NCBI GenBank assembly: GCA_021151625.1 | Contig: JAGKWY010000030.1 | Location: 1 to 50,464, forward strand | DNA length: 50,464 nucleotides | Reading direction: 5' to 3' | Origin: Gammaproteobacteria bacterium | Lineage (GTDB): Bacteria; Pseudomonadota; Gammaproteobacteria; Pseudomonadales; Cellvibrionaceae | Shown here: positions 8,816 to 16,380 of the stretch, piece by piece | Layout: every line of letters starts with the position of its first letter | How positions within the stretch are numbered: position 1 is the first letter of the stretch | The notes under the pieces: generated by a model | Database searches by the model: none | The model's input: only the letters and a program-made list of their open reading frames with translations | What the model was told of the DNA's origin: nothing | Translations under genes and position numbers: made by a program

Positions 8816-9892
8816 TTAGAGAGATTCCAGTGCTGCCAGGCTCCATTCAATCGCCTGGGAATAATGCTGGTCTGGCAGTAAATCACCCAGTAATACCAGG
8901 GTTTCGCGCACTTCGGTGGCCGTATTCCCCACAATATTGATATGACCCACTTTGCGGCCCGGGCGCACTTCCTTACCGTACCAATAGGTGCGCGCACAGG
9001 AAAGATCGCGCCAGGCAGGGTTATAGTCGGTGCCAATCAGGTTAATCATCACATTCTGGCCGACCACTTGCGGTTCGGGGGTCGCCATATTGGCTACAGC
9101 GCGCAGGTGATATTCAAACTGGCTGATACTGGCGCCCGCCTGGGTCCAGTGGCCGGAGTTGTGCACACGCGGCGCCAGCTCGTTAATAAGCAGCTTGCCG
9201 CCCACACGGAAAGTTTCCATTGCCATAACGCCCACATAATCCAGTGCATTGAGGATCTTGCCGAGCATTTCTTCGGCCTGGATTTGCAGCGATTGCAAGC
9301 GGGCGAGAGGCGCAACAGAGGCGTAGAGGATGCCATTTAAATGCAAGTTGAGAGTGAGCGGGTAAAACACGCAATCTCCGGCGGCATTACGCACGCCCAC
9401 CAGCGAAACTTCTTCGTCGAAGTTGATGGCTTGTTCAGCAATAGCTTCGCCTTGCCAGTCATCGGGTACCTGGTCGTCATCGGTACGCAGCCAGTGTTGA
9501 CCTTTGCCGTCGTAACCACCGGTGCGGCGCTTTAGCAGTACGTGCTCACCTAACTGATCGCGCAGTTCGTTGGCGGTGATATCGCCGGCCACATTGCGCC
9601 AGGGGGCAGTGGCAATACCCAGGGAGTCGATCAGTTCTTTCTGGGTTTTGCGATCTGCCAAGCGGCCAAAGACATTCTTGTTAATGAAGCGGGTGTGCTG
9701 CGCCAGGGCATTGGTGACCAGCGTATCCGGCCATTGCTCGCGTTCAGCTGTCACCAGGTCGTCGGCCTTCAGTGCCGGTGCTGTTGCTTCATTGATATCA
9801 ATTGGGCACACATCCAGATCCAGCGGCATGCCCGCATGTTTCAGCATTGCACCCAATTGGCCGGCGCCCAAAACCCAAATACGTTGGCTCAT
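8816..9892 (-). CDS. purK: N5-carboxyaminoimidazole ribonucleotide synthase
   Basis: ATP-grasp enzyme of 358 residues that makes N5-CAIR from AIR, bicarbonate and ATP in purine synthesis. The start has GAGGT upstream. The N-terminal preATP-grasp motif WVLGAGQLGAML is clear. The ATP-grasp core follows with LKRRTGGYDGKGQ, the EEVSLVGVR strand and the metal-binding NELAPRVHNSGHWT segment, all typical of PurK. It lies 34 bp behind purE in the same direction, the usual purEK operon order. Confidence 0.97.
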   Translation of the reverse strand: MSQRIWVLGAGQLGAMLKHAGMPLDLDVCPIDINEATAPALKADDLVTAEREQWPDTLVTNALAQHTRFINKNVFGRLADRKTQKELIDSLGIATAPWRNVAGDITANELRDQLGEHVLLKRRTGGYDGKGQHWLRTDDDQVPDDWQGEAIAEQAINFDEEVSLVGVRNAAGDCVFYPLTLNLHLNGILYASVAPLARLQSLQIQAEEMLGKILNALDYVGVMAMETFRVGGKLLINELAPRVHNSGHWTQAGASISQFEYHLRAVANMATPEPQVVGQNVMINLIGTDYNPAWRDLSCARTYWYGKEVRPGRKVGHINIVGNTATEVRETLVLLGDLLPDQHYSQAIEWSLAALESL

Positions 9893-9926
9893 AACTGACC
9901 TCGAAAAACGGCTGGTGACTGGCGAC

Positions 9927-10418
9927 TTACTGGTCGCGAGGATCAGGATTATCCAGCACCGATTGGGTCTGGTCGTGGCGGAATTGGTCGATTTTGGCAG
10001 CCAGCGCCGGCTCGGTCACGGCGAGAATCTGGCAGGCCAGCAGACCGGCATTGAACGCACCGGCAACGCCAATTGCCAGGGTGCCAACGGCAACACCCTT
10101 AGGCATTTGCACAATCGAATAAAGGCTATCAACACCGCTCAACGCCTTGCTCTGCACGGGTACACCTAAAACCGGCAAGCGGGTGTGGGCGGCAACCATA
10201 CCGGGCAAATGGGCGGCGCCGCCGGCACCGGCGATAATCACGGCATAGCCGTTATCCACGGCGGATTCAGCAAATTCAGTGAGTTTTTGCGGGGTGCGAT
10301 GGGCGGAAACGACTTCAGTGTGATACTCCACACCCATTTGCTCCAGGATCTCGACCGCAGCCTGCATAGTGGCCCAATCGCTCTTGGAACCCATAATCAC
10401 TGCAACTTTTCTTGCCAT
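9927..10418 (-). CDS. purE: N5-carboxyaminoimidazole ribonucleotide mutase
   Basis: Protein of 163 residues, the normal class I PurE length. It converts N5-CAIR to CAIR, the step after PurK. Visible hallmarks are VIMGSKSDW at the N-terminus, VSAHRTP with the catalytic His, the GAGGAAHLPGM phosphate loop and GVPVQSKALSGVDSL. It is the first gene of a two-gene operon with purK. No clear PurR-type palindrome was seen upstream. Confidence 0.97.
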   Translation of the reverse strand: MARKVAVIMGSKSDWATMQAAVEILEQMGVEYHTEVVSAHRTPQKLTEFAESAVDNGYAVIIAGAGGAAHLPGMVAAHTRLPVLGVPVQSKALSGVDSLYSIVQMPKGVAVGTLAIGVAGAFNAGLLACQILAVTEPALAAKIDQFRHDQTQSVLDNPDPRDQ

Positions 10419-10726
10419 ATCATTTGCCCGATTGCGTTAACGCTCAAGTGTAAGCCCGAAAACGGGCCGGAAACGAAAAAAAGGCGCGCATATTAGCACA
10501 TGCCTTGGCTGGAGTGGGATTCATCCTGGTGGGTAGTTGCCACTAGTCAGCTTGAAAAGTTATTGGCGCATTATTCCTCTTGAGGCTAGTATGCGCGCTC
10601 CCTGGTGAAAGGCTTTCATTGGGCGAGATCTGAACCTTTGTGCAGGATATATAACAGGAAGTGTTTGGGGCGTCTTATCAAGAGTATATGGATCCGGGAT
10701 CTAATAATCATCATTAAGGAGTGTTT
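10419..10726. other. Intergenic region, purE / lipoprotein divergence
   Basis: About 308 bp between divergent genes. It must hold both promoters, but I found no convincing -35/-10 pair, operator or RNA element. AAGGAG at the right end serves the lipoprotein gene. Confidence 0.4.
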
Positions 10727-11413
10727 ATGAAATACCTATCAGTAGTAGTTGTTCTATGCGTGTTGTTTGTTACTGGATGTGCCAGTGTGCCCCAGCAGCA
10801 AAACGTCGATCTGAATTTGAATCTTATCCCGAAAGAACAGAAGATTGGCCTGTACGTATCGCCGTTACCCAAGATTACCACCTCATTTCCTGGTGCCGGT
10901 TGCCTGTTATGTTTGGGCGCAGCTGCCTTGGCAAACTCCTCGTTGACTAAACAGGTGGAGACTTTCCAAGCGGAAGAGTTGGCAAAAACCAAAGCGAACA
11001 TCACTCAGCAGCTGAAAGCCAAAGGCTATGATGTAGTCGTAATTGACACGCTTATTCCTGCGAAAAAACTAGCTAAAATTAAACCTGTTGCAGGCTCAAC
11101 AATTGCCAAAAATTACTCTGCTTATAAAACCCAACACAATGTTGATCAACTGTTAGTGGTTAACTTTTTAACGGTAGGTGTTGTGCGTCAATATTCAAGC
11201 TATGTACCTGTTAGCGCACCGCAAGCGAGTGTGTCGGCGCAATTTTATATGATTGATACTGCGCGCAATAGTTACAGCCTCTACGCCCCCATCAATCTGG
11301 TAAAAAGTGCAGATGGTGAGTGGGACGCACCTCCAACATTCCCGGCTATGACCAACGCGTTTTATCAAGCTGAGGAAGAAGCTGTAGATTCCCTGAAGAA
11401 ACCATTTAATTAA
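10727..11413 (+). CDS. Unrecognised lipoprotein
   Basis: Predicted lipoprotein of 228 residues. ATG 10727 is preceded by TAAGGAG; the frame also opens at a GTG six bases earlier. The signal sequence ends in the lipobox VTGC (Cys18). A second hydrophobic, Cys-containing stretch (GAGCLLCLGAAALA) occurs near residue 60. The rest looks alpha/beta with no motif I can name. It is followed after 47 bp by another exported protein of unknown function, and the two probably form an operon. Confidence 0.75.
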   Translation: MKYLSVVVVLCVLFVTGCASVPQQQNVDLNLNLIPKEQKIGLYVSPLPKITTSFPGAGCLLCLGAAALANSSLTKQVETFQAEELAKTKANITQQLKAKGYDVVVIDTLIPAKKLAKIKPVAGSTIAKNYSAYKTQHNVDQLLVVNFLTVGVVRQYSSYVPVSAPQASVSAQFYMIDTARNSYSLYAPINLVKSADGEWDAPPTFPAMTNAFYQAEEEAVDSLKKPFN

Positions 11414-11420
11414 TGTGACT

Positions 11421-11440
11421 TAGCGGCCGCGAGGCCGCTC
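11421..11440 (+). promoter_or_regulatory. Intercistronic hairpin
   Basis: AGCGGCC and GGCCGCT form a 7 bp GC-rich stem between the lipoprotein stop and the ribosome site of the next gene. There are few T residues after it. It could stabilise the upstream message or partly attenuate transcription. Confidence 0.5.
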
Positions 11441-11460
11441 TTTCAAAGGGAGATAAAATA

Positions 11461-12357
11461 ATGCGCATTATTTTATGGTTAATTTGCTTCATTCCTTGTG
11501 TTGTTTTCGCCAAAGCGGAAAAAATTGTCTTCGAAGATAATTTGGTAAATATCCGTTTTGACGCAAAGCAGCCAGTGACCTTTGTCGGAAAAAAGTCATT
11601 GGATACCGCAGGGCAGGGGGCGGCGCCGATGATGTATCCTGGCGATACGGCCGGGCTGTTTTTGGTCTCTATTCTTACCCATGCGGCCGTTTCTGGCGGT
11701 GTTCAAAAAGCCAAGTTGAACAAAGAGCAGGAAGAAGCTAATAAAGTACTTGAGCCCTATAACTCATATATCGCCGATATTAATGAAGCATTCCTCTTGC
11801 AGCATACCCACCTGCAAGAAACACCTGCTGTCACCGAAAACTTACAATTGTTGTTTGGTGAAAAGCATCAGGAAAATAGTCGTTGGCAGATTAGTGTTGT
11901 GCCAGTATTTGCAATGACACAAAACCAAAGTAGTTTTTTAATTTACAATAAATTGACTTTTTTTGATCGATCATTAACACCAAAAGAAAGAAAGAAAATT
12001 AAAAAAGTAAAGAAAGGTCAGCCTGATCCTAACGAAAAGCTGATCGTGATTGTGTCTGATCCGGTATTGGTTGATGACAAGGCTAATTTTTGGTTACGTG
12101 AAAATGCAGATGCATTCCAGAATGCAGTTAAAAATCTCTATGTGGAATCATTTCACTTAGGGGTTGCCCGTCATTTCGGCAACCTGAAAAATCTGGATAC
12201 CAAGCAGGTAACTGTTAAATATCTGGAAAATGGGGTTAAGAAAGTTGAACGTGGTTATGTAATTTCGCAAACTTGCCAGCGAACCATTTTTGAAACTCTT
12301 GCCGGTGAAATTAAATCGGTTCCCAATCTGGAGTTTTCCAGTTGTTCGGCAGTTTGA
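11461..12357 (+). CDS. Exported protein of unknown function
   Basis: Predicted protein of 298 residues with a short signal peptide (MRIILWLICFIPCVVFAKA). AGGGAG lies upstream. It contains a Gly-rich hydrophobic segment near residues 60-80, a Lys-rich patch (TPKERKKIKKVKKGQ) near 180, and a Cys pair close to the C-terminus (SQTC and SSCSAV). I do not recognise the family. The upstream lipoprotein on the same strand is a likely partner. Confidence 0.7.
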   Translation: MRIILWLICFIPCVVFAKAEKIVFEDNLVNIRFDAKQPVTFVGKKSLDTAGQGAAPMMYPGDTAGLFLVSILTHAAVSGGVQKAKLNKEQEEANKVLEPYNSYIADINEAFLLQHTHLQETPAVTENLQLLFGEKHQENSRWQISVVPVFAMTQNQSSFLIYNKLTFFDRSLTPKERKKIKKVKKGQPDPNEKLIVIVSDPVLVDDKANFWLRENADAFQNAVKNLYVESFHLGVARHFGNLKNLDTKQVTVKYLENGVKKVERGYVISQTCQRTIFETLAGEIKSVPNLEFSSCSAV

Positions 12358-12382
12358 CTCTGGGAAAGCGTTATTTCCTTAT

Positions 12383-12410
12383 AAAAAACGCAGCCACGGC
12401 TGCGTTTTTT
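12383..12410 (+). terminator. Rho-independent terminator
   Basis: AAAAAACGCAGCC and GGCTGCGTTTTTT make a tight stem closed by a short loop, with the T-run included. It lies 26 bp after the stop of the exported protein gene. Confidence 0.9.
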
Positions 12411-12478
12411 GTTTTCTGATCGAGTATCTCTTCGTTATCCCCCCGTTGTTATTGTCTCCAGATAGGGGAGGGAGATCA

Positions 12479-12512
12479 TTGCATGTATGTCTGATAGTAT
12501 GACATCATGCAA
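12479..12512. promoter_or_regulatory. Dyad-symmetric site upstream of AraC-type regulator
   Basis: TTGCATG and CATGCAA form a 7 bp inverted repeat, with inner arms TGTC and GACA offset by one base. No T-run follows, so it is more likely an operator or a 5' leader hairpin than a terminator. It lies about 200 bp before the regulator gene. A weak 66-codon frame (12507-12707) overlaps its right edge but lacks a ribosome site, so I do not call it a gene. Confidence 0.4.
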
Positions 12513-12713
12513 ACGAACCCACGAAATACTCACCGGCTATTTCCGGGTTCACAATATCCGAACCATAACGAGAATAATGCGGATAGCAACCACAGCCCAA
12601 TAGTCACAACCGCACCAGCGGTTCCGTGGTTCAACCTTGCCAGGCAGGCGAGCGCATCTCAACCAGAGTCGGCAAAAAGCAAATACCTACAAAATCTGCT
12701 TGGTTGATTAGCT

Positions 12714-13874
12714 ATGTTGAAGTTTTATCGCAATGCGGCTTTTGCCGTTATCGCCCTTGCGCTAGTTACTGCGCTCCTTATTTATGTGGGGCTCGCGCAA
12801 GCGCGGCTGGATGCTTCCCTGTTTCCGGGACGCGATGGCAATTTCCTGTGGGTATCTGCACTAGAACCCAAAGCACCGGTTGGTAAAACGCAGCTCACAT
12901 TAAAAAATGAAGTGGGCACAGTGGAATACGATTTCTTTCTCGATCCGGAAAAACCATTTCCCTACACCCATTACTCCATTTATTTTGTCGATCTGATTCA
13001 ATCCTTTGTACAGGCAGATTTATCGCGCTATTCCAGTATTTCGTTCAAAATCCAATGCGATCCTAAAAACGTACTGATGTTTGTGCTCTTCAGCTTTGAT
13101 GACAAGGTCACCAAGTTGAGCGATATGGCCAGCCGCCGGGTTTCTTCCACCGCATTTTCCTGCGATAACCATTGGGCGACCGTCGAGCTGGATTTTGCTG
13201 ATCTGGACACCCCGCACTGGTGGCTTGGGCGCTATGGTTTTGAATACAGCGAGCGCGGTTACCAACTCAATAAAACCATGGGCTTCGCCTGGGTAAATTC
13301 CTTGCAAAGCCCCTTGAACACCCCATCCCACGTAAAACTTACCGATGTGCGCCTGGTGGGGAGCGATGTGCGTTATCTCTATGCTGCGATAGGTGTGAGT
13401 ATAGCGCTGTGGGTTTTATTATTGCTGTGGCAGATGCGCCGCTATATTTCCGTCCTAACGCTGGAATTAAAAGAGCGAGTCAAGCAGGATCAACCATTAA
13501 TCGCCTATAAAAAATTATCGATCGAGCCGCAAAAAGATAAAGAGAAAAGTTCGCTGCTGCGCTATATGGCGACTGAATATGCCAATCCCGAATTAAGTTT
13601 GGAGATGGCCGCGGCGGCACTTGGTATTAATCGCACCAAAATTAATGATCTATTGAAAGATGAGCTGGGTCTAACCTTCAGCAGCTATCTAAACAAATTG
13701 CGCCTAACTGAAGCCGCACGCTTGTTATCTGAAAATGAAGATGCCAACGTCTCTGAAATTGCCTATTCAGTCGGCTATAACAATGTGTCCTACTTTAATA
13801 AACTTTTTAAACAGGAATATGGTTGCGCCCCTAAAACCTTTAAGGTTTTGTATCAGGCAAAAGATACTGCCTAG
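12714..13874 (+). CDS. Membrane-anchored AraC-family transcriptional regulator
   Basis: Predicted protein of 386 residues. A transmembrane helix at ~7-28 and another at ~221-240 enclose a periplasmic sensor domain of about 190 residues rich in aromatic residues (for example PHWWLGRYGFEY). The cytoplasmic C-terminus (~280-378) is a complete AraC/XylS double helix-turn-helix with the second-helix signature VSEIAYSVGYNNVSYFNKLFKQ. This layout would let a periplasmic signal, such as an oligosaccharide or a binding partner, control DNA binding without a kinase. The gene lies directly upstream of the xylan-degrading cluster, which it may control; that link is inferred from position only. Confidence 0.88.
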   Translation: MLKFYRNAAFAVIALALVTALLIYVGLAQARLDASLFPGRDGNFLWVSALEPKAPVGKTQLTLKNEVGTVEYDFFLDPEKPFPYTHYSIYFVDLIQSFVQADLSRYSSISFKIQCDPKNVLMFVLFSFDDKVTKLSDMASRRVSSTAFSCDNHWATVELDFADLDTPHWWLGRYGFEYSERGYQLNKTMGFAWVNSLQSPLNTPSHVKLTDVRLVGSDVRYLYAAIGVSIALWVLLLLWQMRRYISVLTLELKERVKQDQPLIAYKKLSIEPQKDKEKSSLLRYMATEYANPELSLEMAAAALGINRTKINDLLKDELGLTFSSYLNKLRLTEAARLLSENEDANVSEIAYSVGYNNVSYFNKLFKQEYGCAPKTFKVLYQAKDTA

Positions 13875-13904
13875 CCCTAATTGCTTGTGCGTTTTTAACC
13901 ATAA

Positions 13905-13947
13905 AAAAACAAAAGGCCAGATTTCTATAATCTGGCCTTTTGTTTTT
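13905..13947 (+). terminator. Rho-independent terminator after AraC-type regulator
   Basis: An 18 bp stem (AAAAACAAAAGGCCAGAT and its complement) with a 7 nt loop ends in a T-rich tract 30 bp after the regulator stop. It separates the regulator from the xylanase transcript. Confidence 0.92.
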
Positions 13948-14015
13948 GGTGACGGCAAATAGTCTTTTTGCAGGGCCAGGTATAAAACTCACACAAAAAA
14001 TGCTTGGCGTATTTA

Positions 14016-14031
14016 AGTGATTGAAATCACA
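14016..14031. promoter_or_regulatory. Candidate CRP/Vfr-type binding site
   Basis: AGTGATTGAAATCACA matches the TGTGA-N6-TCACA consensus at nine of the ten defined positions. It lies about 490 bp upstream of the xylanase start, within the long non-coding region. It fits cAMP-dependent control of polysaccharide-degrading genes. Confidence 0.5.
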
Positions 14032-14242
14032 TTCTGCTTTTTTAGGCGTCAAAGCGGGTTTAATTAATTACAAAAACTCTTCAATTTTTTGCAGTTTTAA
14101 AAAAACACTTCCAAAACTGCAATTTCTTTTCTCCTGATTCCGCTAATTTCGCTCGCAGCTTGGTTACACGCCCTGTGTAGCTCAAGCTCACAGAACGAAA
14201 ATAATAATGTCAAACCCGATCCATAGCGCCAGGAGTTCATTC

Positions 14243-14296
14243 ATGTATAAAAATAATAAAAGCCTTTATACCAATGAATGTTCTCGCTTTGTATAG
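14243..14296 (+). CDS. Possible 17-residue leader peptide
   Basis: AGGAG at 14231-14235 sits 7 nt before an ATG that opens a 17-codon frame (MYKNNKSLYTNECSRFV) ending in TAG. It lies in the 634 bp non-coding region between the AraC-type regulator and the xylanase. A terminator-like hairpin follows about 140 bp later. Such a leader could couple translation to transcription of the downstream gene, but its size makes chance hard to exclude. Confidence 0.3.
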   Translation: MYKNNKSLYTNECSRFV

Positions 14297-14433
14297 CTAT
14301 ACGTTCAATAAAAACACGTTCAATAAAAATAGTTAACCACAGTTGATTTGCAGTGAAGGAAACGCAACCAGTTACAACTCCCGTTGTAAGTAACAGCCGC
14401 ACCCCAAGTGAGGTTGTAGTCAGTCCTGAATTG

Positions 14434-14459
14434 GCCCGGTTTTCGGACCGGGCATTTTT
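14434..14459 (+). promoter_or_regulatory. Terminator-like hairpin in xylanase 5' leader
   Basis: GCCCGGT and ACCGGGC form a 7 bp perfect stem with a 6 nt loop, followed by ATTTTT. It lies 50 bp upstream of the xylanase start codon, in the same direction. It may act as an attenuator or limit read-through; no alternative pairing partner was identified. Confidence 0.5.
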
Positions 14460-14508
14460 CCGGGCAGCGCGAGTTAATTTTTTGACCACTAGCGGAGATT
14501 AAAAAATC

Positions 14509-16308
14509 ATGAATCATCCCAACAATTCCAGCCGAAATAACGGCGGATTATTTAAACGCAGTTGCAGTTTTATTGCGGTGAGTGCTGTGCTTGCTGTCGC
14601 CTCTCAGTCTGCAAATGCAGCTTGTACCTACACTGTTGATAACCAGTGGGGTAGCGGTTTTGTGGCGAGTATTACCGTAAAAAATGATACAGCGGCAACG
14701 GTTAATGGTTGGAGCGTTAACTGGCAATACGCCAACAACCGCATTACCAATGGTTGGAATGCGAATTTCTCCGGTAGTAATCCTTATACCGCGACTAATT
14801 TGAGTTGGAATGGCAGCATAGCACCGGGTCAATCTGTTTCTTTCGGTTTTCAAGGTAATACCAATAGCGGCACGGTCGAGCGCCCAAGTGTGAGTGGTTC
14901 ACTGTGTGGCACCGTACCGGCAACTTCATCCTCGCGCTCCAGTGTGGCGGTGACATCGTCCAGTCGCTCCAGTGTTGCACCCAGTTCTACACCGTCAAGC
15001 AGTTCTATTCCTGCAACCAGCAGCTCGCGCTCAAGCGCGCCGGCAACCTCCTCTTCGGCTTCAAGTTTTTCTGTGCCAGCCAATAACTTTGCGCAAAACG
15101 GTGGCGTGGAATCCGGTTTAACTAACTGGGGCACGACTGCCGGTACAGTGACTCGCTCAACAGCGGACAAACACAGCGGCAGCGCCAGTGCATTAATTAC
15201 TGGTCGTACTGCAGCCTGGAATGGGTTGACGTTTAACGCAGGTTCACTGACCAATGGCAACCAATACCAGGTTAATGTGTGGGTGAAATTGGCAGCGGGT
15301 GCGCCGGATTCTGTAATCACCTTGACGGGCAAGCGCGTGGATGATTCCGATACATCAACTTACAACGAATACACACGTGTAGCGACAGTAACGGCGACTG
15401 CAAACGAGTGGCGTTTGCTGGAAGGCTATTACACCCAATCAGGCACCACTGCATTCCAAAACTTTATTATAGAAGCAACGGATACGACGGTCAGTTACTA
15501 CGCAGATGATTTCGCGATTGGAGGTCAAGTTGTGCAGGTGCCGAGCAGCAGCTCGCGCAGTTCAAGCAGTGCAGCAGCTACCAAAAAATTTATCGGCAAC
15601 ATTACTACTTCCGGTGCAGTGCGTTCTGACTTTGCCAATTACTGGAATCAAATTACCGGTGAGAACGAAGGTAAGTGGGGATCGGTTGAAGGTACGCGTG
15701 ATGTTTACAACTGGGCACCAGTGGATCGCATTTACGCTTACGCTCGCCAACATAATATTCCGGTAAAAGCACACACCTTTGTGTGGGGCGCGCAATCACC
15801 TTCCTGGATCAATAATTTGAGTGCGACTGAAACGGCGGCGGAAATCGAAGAGTGGATTCGCGATTACTGTACCCGTTACCCGGATACGGCAATGATCGAT
15901 GTGGTTAACGAAGCGGTAGCGGGTCATCAACCAGCGGCCTATGCGCAAAAAGCCTTTGGCAATAACTGGATTCAGCGTGTATTCCAATTGGCTCGCCAAT
16001 ATTGCCCTAACTCAATTCTGATTTTGAACGACTACAACAATATCCGTTGGCAGCACAATGAATTTATTGCGCTGGCCAAGCCTCTGGCGCAAGGCGGTTA
16101 TATTGATGCGGTCGGCTTGCAGTCGCACGAATTAAAAGGCATGACCGGTGCGGCAGTGCAAACGGCAATCGATAATATTTGGAACCAACTGGGCGTGCCC
16201 ATTTATATTTCTGAATACGATATTGGCGATACCAATGACCAGGTTCAGCTGCAAAATTTCCAGGCGCATTTCCCGGTGTTCTGGAACCATCCGGGTTGCG
16301 CTTCATAA
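14509..16308 (+). CDS. xyn10B: GH10 endo-1,4-beta-xylanase with CBM2 and CBM4_9 modules, C-terminally truncated
   Basis: Predicted secreted protein of 599 residues. A signal peptide is followed by a CBM2 (~38-137, CTYTVDNQWGSGF to GSLCG) and a Ser-rich linker. A CBM4_9/CBM22-type module covers ~190-345. A second Ser linker and a GH10 barrel begin near 365 (KKFIGNITTSGAVRSDF). The acid/base Glu is in VVNEAV (E468) and the nucleophile in SEYDIG (E569). The barrel stops at FWNHPGCAS; GH10 enzymes normally continue with the beta-8 strand (GITLWGY) and a last helix, about 40 more residues. The stop lies inside a perfect 16 bp palindrome. The protein may be unstable or inactive. Catalytic domain and neighbours closely resemble XynB of Cellvibrio japonicus as I remember it. 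The ribosome site GGAG is 11 nt upstream. Confidence 0.88.
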   Translation: MNHPNNSSRNNGGLFKRSCSFIAVSAVLAVASQSANAACTYTVDNQWGSGFVASITVKNDTAATVNGWSVNWQYANNRITNGWNANFSGSNPYTATNLSWNGSIAPGQSVSFGFQGNTNSGTVERPSVSGSLCGTVPATSSSRSSVAVTSSSRSSVAPSSTPSSSSIPATSSSRSSAPATSSSASSFSVPANNFAQNGGVESGLTNWGTTAGTVTRSTADKHSGSASALITGRTAAWNGLTFNAGSLTNGNQYQVNVWVKLAAGAPDSVITLTGKRVDDSDTSTYNEYTRVATVTATANEWRLLEGYYTQSGTTAFQNFIIEATDTTVSYYADDFAIGGQVVQVPSSSSRSSSSAAATKKFIGNITTSGAVRSDFANYWNQITGENEGKWGSVEGTRDVYNWAPVDRIYAYARQHNIPVKAHTFVWGAQSPSWINNLSATETAAEIEEWIRDYCTRYPDTAMIDVVNEAVAGHQPAAYAQKAFGNNWIQRVFQLARQYCPNSILILNDYNNIRWQHNEFIALAKPLAQGGYIDAVGLQSHELKGMTGAAVQTAIDNIWNQLGVPIYISEYDIGDTNDQVQLQNFQAHFPVFWNHPGCAS

Positions 16309-16332
16309 AAATGGAATTTTATGAAGCGCAAC
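16295..16332. repeat. Perfect 16 bp palindrome across the xylanase stop codon
   Basis: GTTGCGCTTCATAAAA and TTTTATGAAGCGCAAC are exact complements separated by six bases. The left arm supplies the last codons and TAA stop of the shortened xylanase. It could be the old terminator brought into the gene by a deletion, a mobile-element scar, or an assembly artefact. Confidence 0.8.
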
Positions 16333-16380
16333 AATGTTCAAACACTCCTTCACCTTTAAAAATAAATAGGGAGAATTCCC

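Noticed and set aside
12507..12707. 66-codon frame before the AraC-type regulator
   Set aside because: No ribosome site, low-complexity composition, overlaps a dyad element; not called as a gene.
14900..15070. Ser-codon-rich repeats resembling a CRISPR or tandem array
   Set aside because: They are in frame and encode Ser-rich linkers typical of Cellvibrio secreted enzymes.
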